A stretch of DNA of 28,826 nt, taken from NCBI GenBank assembly GCA_003427395.1, contig BFEA01000269.1, positions 310,770 to 339,595 of the forward strand, in the 5' to 3' direction. The notes beneath the pieces were generated by a model. That model ran no database searches and was not told where the DNA came from. It worked only from the letters and a program-made list of their open reading frames with translations. Origin of the DNA: Chara braunii. Taxonomy: Eukaryota; Streptophyta; Charophyceae; Charales; Characeae. The position numbers and the translations under genes are program-made. This document shows, in pieces, positions 1-9,556 of this stretch. Positions within the stretch are counted from its first letter, which is position 1. Each line of letters opens with the position of its first letter.

Positions 1-845
1 CGTTGTCTGGCTGTGTTTGGTGTTTTCGCATCTGGTGTCCGCCCATCCATTGCACCACCAGTCCTTTGCCCCAAAGCTCTACCGGGCCTCTGCCGAAGGG
101 CGGAGGCCCAAGTGCAGTTCAATGCAATAGCAGGGACAGGCAGGGGCGTGAACTGGGCACATGGGGAGTGGGTAATAGACGCTCAACCGCAATCAATATG
201 GACGGCCTTGTACTTTAGAGGCATAGTAAAAGGGGAGCTGGAAGGTCGCCCGGCAGGGGCGCGGGGTTAAACAATGATGCACATATGGATGGCAGTTATG
301 GTAGGAGGATGATCGCGGAAACAGTAAGCGAGAATTGGGTGATGTGGTAGAGTGAGAAACCGGGGGGTAGAGGGTTTCGAGATGACTAGGGAGAGTATAT
401 CACAGGGAAAAGAATACTAGATCCAGGGTTCTGTGGAGAATTGATGCAGCCACTGCATTTAAAGCGGCAGTTCTAAGCAGTAGGGGCGTTGTTACATCAC
501 AGAGGAGGACGACCATGGCCCTGGCTCCCCCTGATCGTCCGGGTACTAGGAGCGTCTCCCGACCGGAGGGGGCCGAGTCGATGCAAGCCCGGCGGCCACC
601 CTCTGCGATGTAACAGCAGCTTGCTACCAATGGCATCTCGAGCCATGGCAAAGCTGCTCCCCTTTTTCATCGGTGACATTTTCTTTGGGCTTGCCGGTGG
701 AGATTAACCGGACTGTTGCCCCCCAGAATAGAAGGTGCGGGTGTGTGTTTTTGGGTAAAAAAAAGAAAGGAGGGGAGCTGCAAGAACAAATGAAGGAATA
801 CCCTAAAGGAAACTAAAGTAAAGATACTTAAGAAAAGGAAATAAT
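1..845. other. Unassigned sequence
   Basis: I see no supportable gene here. Short open frames on both strands lack motifs and overlap each other. The only structure I recognise is a diverged copy of the 5' module of the retroelement at about 148-236. The segment around 750-845 is purine-rich and A-rich. Confidence 0.5.
148..236 (+). repeat. Diverged copy of retroelement 5' module
   Basis: Blocks such as 'ctcaaccgcaatcaatatgg' and 'aggcatagtaaaaggggagc' match the module at 969-1155 (ctcaaccacaatcaacgtgg, aggcacagtaaaaggggag) in the same order and spacing. It is the most diverged of four copies in the window. Confidence 0.6.
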
Positions 846-968
846 GGATCTATTCTGCTCCGTGTTGCTTGCTATAGAGGTAAAACTGCTTCATTGTTGG
901 ATTGGCCCGTCTCCAGTGTGTTTCATTGTCCGCAAGGTAGGGAAAGTTTCTTTGATTTTGGATCTAAC

Positions 969-1155
969 GTGCAAGTGGGCCGTGGAGCCACACGGGGATG
1001 TGGGCAGTTGCAGCTCAACCACAATCAACGTGGGCAGCCTTGCGTGTAAGAGGCACAGTAAAAGGGGAGTTGCAAGAACAATGAAAGGGGTACTGCAAGG
1101 ACAACCGAAAAACTGTCTAATTATAAAATTGCCTTAATATGTTGGACATCTCAAC
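969..1155 (+). repeat. 5' module of Penelope-like element, copy 1
   Basis: This sequence runs from gtgcaagtgggccgtg to atatgttggacatctcaa and recurs at 1849-2045 and 7261-7455. It has no convincing reading frame conserved across copies, so it is probably untranslated. The same module lies directly upstream of RT copies A and B, which suggests that it is the 5' region, or pseudo-LTR, of that element. This copy is followed by the unrelated repeat cluster at 1189-1605 instead of an RT. Confidence 0.7.
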
Positions 1156-1188
1156 ACAAGTGGTTATCGGGTAGCTGAAAATTCAGGA

Positions 1189-1605
1189 ATAAAAATTCTG
1201 AAGTGAGAGTTCTGGGCAGTTTGAAAATCCTGAATGGTCCTGAAGTGGTGAAAGGTCTGAAGACCCTGAAAACCACCTGTTTAGGTAGGCTGCATCTTGA
1301 AGTGGTGAAGGGTGTCGTGAAGTGGTCAAGTGAGAGTTTTGGGCAGTCTGAAAATCCTGAATCGTCCTGAAGTGGTGAAAGGTCCGAAGACCATGAAAAC
1401 CACCCATCACCACTTGAGGATGCAGCCTGCCTAAACAGGTGGTTTTCATGGTCTTCAGAGTTTTCACGACTTCAGGACCATGCAGGATTTTCAAACCTGA
1501 ATGGTCTTGAAGTGGTGAAAGGTTCGAAGACCCTGAAAACCACCTGTTTAGGCAGGTTGCATCCTGAAGTGGTGAAGGGTGTCCTGAAGTGGTGATGAAA
1601 AATAC
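1189..1605. repeat. Direct and inverted repeat cluster
   Basis: A unit of roughly 125-130 bp (gttctgggcagtttgaaaat, cctgaagtggtgaaaggtc, ctgaaaaccacctgtttagg) occurs about three times in direct orientation. One further copy is inverted: 1405-1495 contains the reverse complement (cctaaacaggtggttttcat). The direct copies and the inverted one could fold into long hairpins. The open frames across it only reflect the repeat. Confidence 0.8.
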
Positions 1606-1643
1606 GACTGTTGTTAACCTTCTCTCTTGTGGGGAAAATCTAA

Positions 1644-1645
<2 letters not shown>

Positions 1646-1709
<64 letters not shown>
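1646..1709. repeat. (CA)n microsatellite, about 32 units
   Basis: This is an uninterrupted CA run. It directly follows 'gtggggaaaatctaaag', a sequence that also precedes CA runs at 1812 and 7540. The microsatellite therefore appears to be seeded by the retroelement's 5' region. Confidence 0.95.
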
Positions 1710-1710
<1 letters not shown>

Positions 1711-1811
1711 TGCTTTAATATGTTGGACATCTCAAATGCTCTCGTTGTCAGTCTTTGATTCTGAATCTATTCACCTGGGTGGAATTGGGGCTGTTGTGGG
1801 GAAAATCGAAA
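1710..1811 (+). repeat. 5' module tail of Penelope-like element
   Basis: The segment 'ttgctttaatatgttggaca...gctctcgttgtc' followed by 'tttgattctgaatctattc' and 'ggggctgttgtggggaaaatc' matches 7426-7538 almost base for base. It is a partial extra copy of the module's distal half, placed between two CA runs. Confidence 0.75.
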
Positions 1812-1848
1812 ACACACACACACACACACAGACACACACACACACACA
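1812..1848. repeat. (CA)n microsatellite
   Basis: A CA run with a single interruption (caga), again directly after 'gtggggaaaatcgaaa'. Confidence 0.9.
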
Positions 1849-2045
1849 CGTGGATGTGGGCAGCTGCAGCTCAACCACAATCAACATGGGCGACCTTGTG
1901 CATAAGAGGCGCAATAAAAGGGGAGCTGTAAGAACAATGAAAGGGGTACCCCAAGGACAACAAAAAAACTGTCTAATTATAAAATTGCTTTAATATGTTG
2001 GACATCTCAAATGCTCTCGTTGTCTGCAATAGGACAAAGACTGAT
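1849..2045 (+). repeat. 5' module of Penelope-like element, copy 2 (leads copy A)
   Basis: It matches 969-1155 and 7261-7470, including 'aacaatgaaaggggtacccc' and 'gctctcgttgtctgca'. It directly precedes the coding remnants of copy A. With copy 3 at 7261 it flanks the whole 5.4-kb copy A as a direct repeat. Confidence 0.75.
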
Positions 2046-2881
2046 TTGGACAACGACCGCCTATTAGGCGATCTCATCGTTCGAGCAATTGGGTTCGATC
2101 GAGAGGTAGTCCAAATCCTCCGGCGACTTGCCCCGCAACGCATTTTCATGCACACACACCCTTCACGATTGATACTACTCCAGGTCCATTCTACGTTGTC
2201 CGTTCTACCCTACATCGCATGCTTACACAAGCAGCATCCTTAGAATGGCAATCTATTTCTCGAGCCCTCTCCTGAGCCATCCCTGCTTGGCGCTCCAGCT
2301 TGCTGCAATGGTTGCAAACCAATGTCCCAAACTCCGAGCTCACACCTAACATTCGTCAACTGGAGTGCATGATCCGTGGTCTACAGTATTCATGGCAGCC
2401 ATATTGCGGCCCTGCACATGATAGGGTTCCGTTCCTAAACTTCATTAAGGTCATGCACATGCATCAGGTTGCTCGGACCACACAGTTACGGAGCGTCCTT
2501 CGGCTTCCAGAGGTCGTTGAATTACATCCACGACCTGCTCTTGCCAAGGAAATACGTATGTGCGACAAGATGGTGCCACCCATACGTATCCAGTTCTGTA
2601 ATTTCACAGAAGTGGCACTCGACATAACAAGCAATATGCCTCTTCCAGACCCTGGCAATTGTCCTTGTCGACAAGTATTCCCACAATGTGTAGACACTGT
2701 TGATGGTCATGTAGCCACAGTGGACTACACCATTATACAAGATACACACTTACGAACTCTCTTCTTTGAAGGCTCCAAGTACCGCCTCAATGCCGACACC
2801 ACAGATGTGATGGAAGCATTGAAACTCGGTCTGGATGAGTATATTGCTAAATTTATAGCAGCCATAGTCTCTGATTACTGA
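1995..2881 (+). pseudogene. Penelope-like RT, N-terminal part, copy A
   Basis: This is the decayed upstream part of the retroelement's main protein. One open frame runs 1995-2243. A frame change and a stop near 2276 separate it from 2300-2881 (193 residues). The second piece has CPC at residues 121-123, GHVATVDYTII at 136-146 and LRTLFFEGSKYR at 151-162. A Cys pair followed by a GHV-T-D block and an LR-GxKYR block is a layout I associate with the N-terminal region of Penelope-like and related RTs. That family link is from memory, not a search. The downstream stop at 2879-2881 and several indels separate it from the RT core. Copy B lacks most of this section, jumping from its 5' module to the equivalent of about 2790. 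Confidence 0.55.
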
Positions 2882-2943
2882 CAGTCTCTCTCAGCAGCGC
2901 AGATGGCTCACATCAATTCTTTCAAGATGCCAACGGAATATTA

Positions 2944-4514
2944 ATGTGTCAACGTACCAAGCACCTACTCGGAACTTCCTCGCGTGCTGCCAACACATCT
3001 CTTTGGCAGCTACAGCGGCAATTGGCTATAGTACCTGTCGATAAAACATCACACAACATGGCAATCTGCTGCAAGCGCTGGAACAAATATAACTTATCAC
3101 AACATCTTGACAGTTCCACCTACAATCAAGCATCGGAGACTGTGGCCAGCATCCTCGAACGCCATGCACTCTTCAACCAACGTTGGGGCTATCGACATAC
3201 TGACACCCTGCCCTGTCTCTGCTTTGCACTCAAAGCACACAAATCTCCACCTGCCCTTCATCCGATTCTTGGAGTTACACAACGAAACAACCTTTCCCGA
3301 TCTGCACCTTGCACAACACCTCACTGACCTTCAGTTACGGACCTGCACAACAGACCCCCTCATAAGCCTTTTGCAAGTACAACAATGGCCTCCCGGTCAC
3401 TTAGCTACACTCTTCAAGGTGTGATCAAGTCCCTGCACAGTAATGAGCTTTATCAAGAAAGTGGTGTACGGCATTGCTGGATCGTGCAAAGTGCTGAGGA
3501 AGTCCTTATGGATCTCAAGCAGAATGCACAATCCCTTCGAGGTTGTGCACCACATACAGCGGACTTTACAACTATGTACACGAACCTGCCACACGACAGG
3601 ATTCTTAACAATGTTCTGAATGTTGTTCGTGAAGCACATGATTATGCTTTGGGGCGGATCTCACAGGCCAGAAGGCCAGTACAAATGTACATGACTATAG
3701 GCGGTACTCATCGTGGGGAGTGGGTTACTTCACATGGGATGGCACTCTGCGCCATCAAGTGGTCGGTAGCCGTATGGGCACTAACGCTGGACCAGAAATT
3801 GCCAACCTCACGCAGTATCGGGACGAAGCACAATTCATCGATGATCTTCGTCAGCGAGATCTGCGTGTTGCGCAAGTCTATGCATTCACATATCGATTTA
3901 TTGATGACATTCTATCCTGGAAGACATTACTGTCGTCTCCTGCTCGGTATGTTCTTGAGTGGAAAGACACTATTGAGCAAGATGGGTCATGTCTTTTCCT
4001 TGGGGCAAGAATCTTGGTTCGTCCTGATGGCTTGCTTCGCATTGGCGTATTTGATAAGGCCGAGAACTGGACGTTCCCTGTCATACGTTATCCCAGTGCT
4101 TCCTCCAACGCTTTGGTTCATCAGCCTGCAGGTGTGCTCACGGGACAACTAACGAGATTCGAACATATATGTAACGATAACTTCAAAGCGGCAATGACTT
4201 CCCTGACACGACGTATGCTTGTCAGGGGCCATCCTCCCAGTGTCCTGGCTAGAGGCTGGACTGCATATGTGCGTGGCCGACAACGCCGACGACCAACTCA
4301 TGTCACACGACTTTCGAACTGGTTTCGCCGAATGGTTTGCTGGGCAATCGCTCACCCACTCCCGAAAGCTGATTCAGTGCGCAGGTCCTCCACCCAACCG
4401 CACACAAGAGACCACCACTCATCGCCTGACACCAATGTTGACCGCAGCCAACATCAGCCGTCTGCACAATCAAATGCAGACTGCCCGCCCCCCCTGTTAT
4501 CCGTCCTGAAATGA
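2944..4514 (+). pseudogene. Penelope-like reverse transcriptase core, copy A
   Basis: A reverse transcriptase would copy element RNA into DNA at chromosomal ends or nicks. Visible blocks, in order: VPVDKT at 3031-3048 (the place of the DKG motif of Penelope-like RTs), LCFALKAHK near 3220 (position of the G-KIHK motif), motif A DFTTMYTNLPHDRI at 3562-3603, motif B GSRMGTNAGPEIANL near 3765-3809, motif C FIDDILSW with the aspartate pair at 3903-3908, and FLGARI near 4002. A distal block (PSASS, LTGQLTRFEHI, RGHPPSVLARGW) follows. The frame is broken around 3290-3385. Against copy B it lacks 66 nt within motif-A-distal sequence and 76 nt before motif B, the latter shifting the frame. No GIY-YIG endonuclease block is visible downstream. 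Assignment to the Penelope-like group is by motif pattern only. Confidence 0.75.
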
Positions 4515-5101
4515 CAGACGCTAATGTCGATATGCCAACTCAGCCAGAGATCATGCCAGCCGCAGTAAACAATGTGAACGTTACCGAAATGGCAATAAGG
4601 GATGAAGGCCAGCATCCTACCAATACAACGACTGTTGTTGCTGCTGCTGCTGCTGCTGAAGGTACACCACCTCCTCCTCTTCCACTGCTGCCACCGCCGC
4701 CTCCACCATCACCACCACCACCCCCGCCACCCCTGCCACCACCACCACCACCACTGTCATCATTATCAGCACCAGCACCACCATCATCACTGCCACCCCC
4801 ACCGACTTCCTATGTTGCAGCATCCTCTCAGTCATTTGCATCATCTTCTTCTTCCTTTTCCCCTACTTCTTCCTTTACTTCCTCATCATCGACCTCCTCA
4901 CCATCAACGCACTCATGGGAAGATCGGTCGTCACAAAGGCCTTGTCGGTTGAGGTATCCGTTGTTAGATCGACCGTCACAGATGCTTCTTCGGCGGAGAC
5001 GTTCCCCGTCTCCACAACAGCCTCCAAGACAGCGGCCTCGTTTGTCGTTGAATGGCATGATCACCGCGCCCCCTGCAGGGGTTAGAGATCTGCTCCGATG
5101 A
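4511..5101 (+). CDS. Second ORF, Pro/Ser-rich and basic N-terminal segment, copy A
   Basis: The ATG at 4511 overlaps the RT stop as ATGA (4511-4514), a layout compatible with termination-coupled reinitiation. The 196-residue frame has an Ala run (44-49), a Pro-rich tract (53-97), a Ser-rich tract (104-133) and a basic patch with RRRR at 161-164 and PRQRPR at 172-177. This patch could be a nuclear localisation or nucleic-acid binding signal. No globular domain is seen. The homologous section in copy B lies at 10728-11290. The stop at 5099-5101 lies about 75 nt before the zinc-finger frame, in a different frame, so the ORF was probably longer before decay. It could be a gag-like or linker region; this is inference. 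Confidence 0.55.
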   Translation: MTDANVDMPTQPEIMPAAVNNVNVTEMAIRDEGQHPTNTTTVVAAAAAAEGTPPPPLPLLPPPPPPSPPPPPPPLPPPPPPLSSLSAPAPPSSLPPPPTSYVAASSQSFASSSSSFSPTSSFTSSSSTSSPSTHSWEDRSSQRPCRLRYPLLDRPSQMLLRRRRSPSPQQPPRQRPRLSLNGMITAPPAGVRDLLR

Positions 5102-5176
5102 CATGATCACAACCGTACAGAACGACATCGTCACTTTCAGTATACACTTGCGAGGAATAGTGCACATTGAGTCTGA

Positions 5177-5599
5177 TGCCCGCAATGTGGCGATGATTTC
5201 TTCAGTGCTGCAGGCTTACGAGTGCACCGGACACGAGGCGCAGCTTCTTGTGCAGCGTTTGCACGACTAGCAGCCGCCCTAAGCACAAGTGAGGCTGATC
5301 AGCTTCCGATTCCCACATCTGGTCCACCCAGTTCTCACCCACCTGACCCGCCCCTCTCTCATCCACCTAGCCCCACTCGCTCCCCTGCCCCAAATGACAA
5401 TGGCCCGCCTCCTGATTACCTGACGGAGCCCCCGGTTGAAGATCATCACTCTCCGGAGCACATACCGGAGCCAGTTGGTCAAGACCACAACGAGTCTCCG
5501 CCACCTGGGCAACCTGCAGAATCGAACGAGGATCCCCCCCCGGTAAACGGATCCCCCACACAACCTGCGGAATCAGACAATGTCATAGCGCTACAGTGA
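5177..5599 (+). pseudogene. C2H2-like zinc finger with Pro-rich linker, copy A
   Basis: The open frame directly after a TGA (5174-5176) begins CPQCGDDFFSAAGLRVH. This matches the classical spacing C-x2-C-x3-F-x5-L-x2-H. The fourth ligand is unclear: a Cys follows the His after seven residues (RTRGAAS-C), so it may be C2HC. The same finger is conserved in copy C (CPQCGDVFFSAAGLHVH). After it come FARLAAALS and a long Pro/Glu-rich linker with repeats of QPAES (near 5512 and 5563). The frame ends at TGA 5597-5599 and the same frame continues into the protease-like block, so a single stop separates them. DNA or RNA binding is the expected role of such a finger. Confidence 0.65.
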
Positions 5600-6020
5600 G
5601 GGCGCTGTTCATACTATGCCATTAATGTATGTCTCCTTGCTTACAATTGTAATCCTTATACTGTTGCTGATTTCGCAGACGTTGTTCGCTGGATAGAAGA
5701 AGAGCACCGTGCTGTCTGCCCAGACAATGACAGCGTTGCACCTGGTGTGAACATAGAAGTCCTTCTATGGCATTAATGGGTAGGTGACTGCAATTCCAGC
5801 CTGCTCCACAAAACCACGAGCCAGGCACGGATCCGAATATTCGGGCATATATCTTATATCGTCCAGGTCACTTCAGTGCTCTTACCTTTGCAGATAATTC
5901 ATGGACCCTATGGGACAATGGCGATAGGGTGCACACAGTGGGAAATATTAACTCTTTCTATCACCAAATGCTGGAGGGTCACTCAGTCTGGCTCATCCAT
6001 CAGGAACAGTATGTCGATGA
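5600..6020 (+). pseudogene. Putative papain-fold (Josephin/OTU-like) cysteine protease domain, copy A
   Basis: This block continues the zinc-finger frame after one TGA. It starts RCSYYAINVCLLAYNC, followed by ADFADVVRWIEEEH. Then, after a frame change and TGA near 5776-5787, comes LQFQPAPQN and the block RPGHFSALTFADNSWTLWDN. A Cys near an Asn at the front of a helix, and a distal GHF-x-A-x-x-F...W-x-L-x-D-N, resemble the catalytic Cys and His-Asp/Asn layout of Josephin, OTU and other deubiquitinase-like papain folds. The candidate His codon is at 5869-5871 and the Asp codon at 5914-5916. The Cys is less certain because copy C aligns poorly there. Copy C repeats the whole block at 17404-17804. 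Function is inference from pattern; it could also be a non-catalytic domain. Confidence 0.4.
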
Positions 6021-6079
6021 GCATTTGCAAGCACTGCACCCCCCGGAGAGCAATCCTGCTGATTCTACCACAAACAGTG

Positions 6080-6531
6080 AAAGGACCTCTCCACAGGATG
6101 ATGGCTGTGCCCTCCCGTTGTGTCGTCACACAGGTACAGTTCGGTTGGCATGTACACGACATAGCCTCTGCTCCGAACACTATGAAGGGATGGTTGCTGC
6201 TAGCCTCTCACAAGAAAATTGCGATCCCCATTCCTGTGCTCATCCCCCCCACCCGCCGATTACTTGCCCAGCATGCCGTTGTGGCCTTGATCTGCCATGC
6301 TTAAATAACTGTGCACGTCAGCCTTCCATACTAATGACATGTCAGCAACATGCCATGTGTCGTCAATGCTTCCAGGAAGCTGTCATAGAAAGTNTGTGTC
6401 TTTACTGCGTGGACTATCCCCGGTGCCATCACCCTTCACATCCTCTCCTAGCATGTCCCATATGCGGTATTGGTCATACACCTACGGCAACCGCTGACGG
6501 ATCTCCCTCTTTCATGCCAGACGAACGATGA
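6080..6531 (+). pseudogene. Tandem RING-like Cys/His clusters, copy A
   Basis: This is in the same frame as the GHF block of the protease-like domain (frame open from about 5788 to 6531). First cluster: CALPLC, then 8 residues, CTRHSLCSEH, then about 25 residues and CPAC. This gives C-x4-C-x8-C-x2-H-x2-C-x2-H...C-x2-C, a RING-type cross-brace spacing. Second cluster: CLNNC, 8 residues, CQQHAMCRQC, about 22 residues and CPIC. One ambiguous base sits at 6394. RING domains usually bind zinc and often act as E3 ubiquitin ligases or protein adaptors. Copy C keeps the first cluster at 17895-18236. The stop at 6529-6531 is followed by a third related cluster. Confidence 0.6.
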
Positions 6532-6657
6532 ACACAGCAGTCCGAGGAGGAAAATCGACTTCTGTATGAACCACCGGCAGAGCGATGTGCTCATAGTTTA
6601 TCACCACCAGGGTGAGCTTTTGCGGATCATATCCTACAGCAGCTGAATACCCTTGCG

Positions 6658-6903
6658 TTGGACCAATCCTCCCTGTCGTCGTCTGCCCATAGAGAAGGAA
6701 TACATAATGAGGAAGCCCAAGAAAGATGCTCCATGCCGTTTTGTGATGACCCGCTGGAGATTCAACTAGCATGTGGCTCACATGCCTTGTGCCATCAGGA
6801 TTATGAAGGGATAGTCCATGCGAGTTCCATAGCCCACATCCGAACCAGTCCTGTCCGGTCTGTAGGGGTGGCCACTCGCCATAGTTCAGCGGTGAATATT
6901 TAG
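6658..6903 (+). pseudogene. Third RING-like cluster, frameshifted
   Basis: The frame reads CSMPFC, 8 residues, CGSHALC, then HQDYEGIVHAS. This repeats the first cluster's CALPLC ... CTRHSLC ... HYEGMVAAS, so the two are internal duplicates. The expected closing CPVC is found in another frame at 6852-6863, so an indel has broken this unit between about 6825 and 6850. About 125 bp separate it from the preceding stop. Confidence 0.5.
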
Positions 6904-7260
6904 AAATCTGTGAAACCCATCATACACCTTTCCCCTGCTCTTTGCATGTCATACTCTATCCTGCCCTCCCGTTGCCCCTACCTCCCCTGCCCCATACTCC
7001 TAGAGAACTCCGCCTTCTACCCCTTACCCTCCACCCTCCCCTCCACTCCCCTTGTACTACTAACAAATACATACGATTGAGCATCATTAATAGTATAGAC
7101 GATATGGAGATCAGAAATGAAATGAACGGAAGTATGAAGATGAAGGACGGACACAAAGACTGTATAAGCTGAAGATCTGAAGTGAAATGAACAGGAGTGT
7201 GAAGCTCTGAAGAGATGCACAGGAGCATACCTTCCCTTTTACTCTGCCTCCTGAAATAAT
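6904..7260. other. Presumed 3' untranslated region of copy A
   Basis: No gene is visible. A pyrimidine-rich stretch (6940-7050) is followed by a purine-rich stretch with a roughly 66-bp imperfect duplication ('gaaatgaacggaagtatgaag' near 7118 and 'gaaatgaacaggagtgtgaag' near 7184, each 20-21 bases). It ends where the next 5' module starts at 7261. Confidence 0.5.
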
Positions 7261-7550
7261 GTGCAAGTGGGCCGTGAAGGCACACGGGGATGTGGGAAGC
7301 TGCCGCTCAACCACAATCAACGTGGGCAGCCTTGGGCGTAAGAGGCACAGTAAAAGGGGAGCTGCAAGAACAATGAAAGGGGTACCCCAAGGACAACCAA
7401 AAAACTGTCTAATTATAAAACTGCTTTAATATGTTGGACATCTCAAATGCTCTCGTTGTCTGCAGTAGGACAAAGACTGCTTTGATTCTGAATCTATTCC
7501 CCTGGGTAGAATTGGGGCTGTTGTGGGGAAAATCTAAAACACACACTACC
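7261..7550 (+). repeat. 5' module of Penelope-like element, copy 3 (leads copy B)
   Basis: This is the most complete copy: it contains the module of 969-1155 joined to the distal segment seen at 1710-1811 and ends with 'gtggggaaaatctaaaacacacac'. It marks the start of copy B and the head-to-tail junction with copy A. Confidence 0.75.
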
Positions 7551-7564
7551 GCCACACAAGTACT

Positions 7565-9425
7565 CCCTCAGTGCGGACATCATGGATGTGATGAAGGCAC
7601 TGAAACTCGGTCTGGACGAGTATATTGCCAAACTTATAGTAAGCATGAGATCAGCAAGCAACACTGAGTCTATAATTGCTGACAGTCTCTCTCAGCTGCG
7701 CAGATGGCGTGCAGCAATTCTTTCGAGATGGGAAGAGAATTTCTCTAGGTCAACGTGCCAGGCACCTATTCAGGCTGCCTGGCGAGCTGCCAACACATCT
7801 CTACATCAGCTACAGCAGCAATCTCCCATAGTACCAGTCGATAAAACCTCGCACAACACGGCAATCTGCTTCAAACGATGGTACACATACAAGTTATCAC
7901 AGCACCTTGCCAGTCTTACATACAGTCATGCATCAGAGTCTGTCACCAGCATTCTCAAACAACATGCACTTTTCAATCAACACTGGGGCTACCATGGTAC
8001 TGACACCGTTGTCTCGACATCGCACTCAAAGCACACAAATCTTCACCCACTCTTTGTCTGATTCTTAGAGTCACTCAGCGGAGCCACCTCTCCCAATCTG
8101 CACCCCGCCCAAGGAGTTGCCGACCTTCAGTCGAGGATCTGCATAATAGGTCCCCTCATAAGTCTATTGCAGGTACACCCCGCATACTTAGCTATGCTTT
8201 CCAAGGTGTGAAAGGTCTCTCCACAGTAAGGATAATGAGCTTTATGAAGAAAGTGGTGTACGGCATTGTTGGATCGTGCAATGTGCTGAGGAAGTAGTTT
8301 TGGATCTCGAGCAGAATGCACATTCCCTTTGAGGCTCAATGCCACACACAATGGACTTTACAACAATGTACACTAACCTGCCACACGACAGGATTCTTAA
8401 CAATGTCCTAAACGCTGTTCATGGAGAGATGGTTTCGGTGAAAAATTTGCCGAAAATGACACCACCTATTAACCACAAGGGTGTTCATGAAGCACGTGAT
8501 TATGCTTTGGCACTTATTCCACAGGGCAGAAAGCAAATGTACATGACTGCCAGACCTCATCGTGCGGCGTGGGTTACTTCATATGGCTCGGACATCCTTT
8601 CAGTGTTGGAAATAGAACACTATCTGCAGTTTGTGGTCTCCAATGCTGACCTTTCTACCAAGGACGGCACTCTGCACCATCAGGTGCTTGGTGTCCCGAT
8701 GGGCACTGATGCTGCACCAGAAATTGCTAGTCTCATGCTCTATTGGGAAGAAGCACAGTTCATCAACGGCCTTTGTCATCGAGATCTGCCTGCAGCGCAA
8801 ACATATTCATTCGCATATCAATTCATTGATGATATTCTATCCTGGAAGACATTTCCGCCCCCTCCTGCTCGGTAAGGTCTTGAGTGGAAAGACAAAGCGG
8901 AGCAAGTATGTGATAAGGCTGAGGCTTGGACATTCCCTGTCATATGTTGTCCCAGTGCTTCCTCCAATGCCCCAGCTCATCAGCCCGTGGGTATGCTCAC
9001 GGGACAACTGGGAAGGTTTGGACATATCTATAACCACTGACTTCGAAGTAGCATTGACCTCCCTGACAAGGCGTACGCTTGCTAGGGGCCATCCTCCTAG
9101 TGTCCTGGCCAGAGGCTGGACAGCACATGTGCATGGCTGGCAGCGTCGGCTACCCACCAAAGTCACATTGCTCTCAAATTGGTTTCTCCGCATGGTGCGC
9201 TGGGCAATCGCTAACCCACTGCGGACGGGTAGCATCAGCCTTCCGCACAATCACACGCAATATGCCCCCACCCACGCCCAGATATTTATTCCGAACACAG
9301 GAAACATCAGCCCTCCACACAGCGAAACGCAGCAGGCCTGCCATCTCCTGTCATTCCTACCGAAAGGGCAAATACTAATGTGGATATGGCAACTCAGCAT
9401 GAGACCAGGCCAACCACAGCTGTGA
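7565..9425 (+). pseudogene. Penelope-like reverse transcriptase, copy B
   Basis: This is homologous to copy A from VMEALKLGLDEYIAK onward (here VMKALKLGLDEYIAK, 7588). The DKT block IVPVDKTSHN lies near 7830. Around 8000-8340 the frame is broken several times. An open stretch 8339-8875 keeps motif A (DFTTMYTNLPHDRI, 8351 on), motif B (VLGVPMGTDAAPEIASL) and motif C (FIDDILSW, 8822 on), so the palm is better preserved than in copy A. After 8875 a deletion and frameshift remove the FLGARI region. The distal block with RGHPPSVLARGW is read in the 8631-9425 frame. The ATGA junction of copy A is lost here (ATG to AGG at the equivalent of 4511). The N-terminal region is deleted. The LTR-like insert begins at 9429. 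Confidence 0.75.
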
Positions 9426-9556
9426 CAATGCAGAGGCAGAGCAGCGAGGCTGGGAGAGAGAGGGAGAGTGAGAGCACACACACATGCTCATTCAACTCGA
9501 CGCAGACTGGACACGACTCGACAGACGCAGACACAAAGTGGCAAAGTCGCAAAGTT

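Noticed and set aside
4617-5064. Minus-strand and shifted frames rich in Val, Glu or His across the Pro-rich region
   Set aside because: They are shadows of the ccaccaccac and gctgctgct tracts and have no other support.
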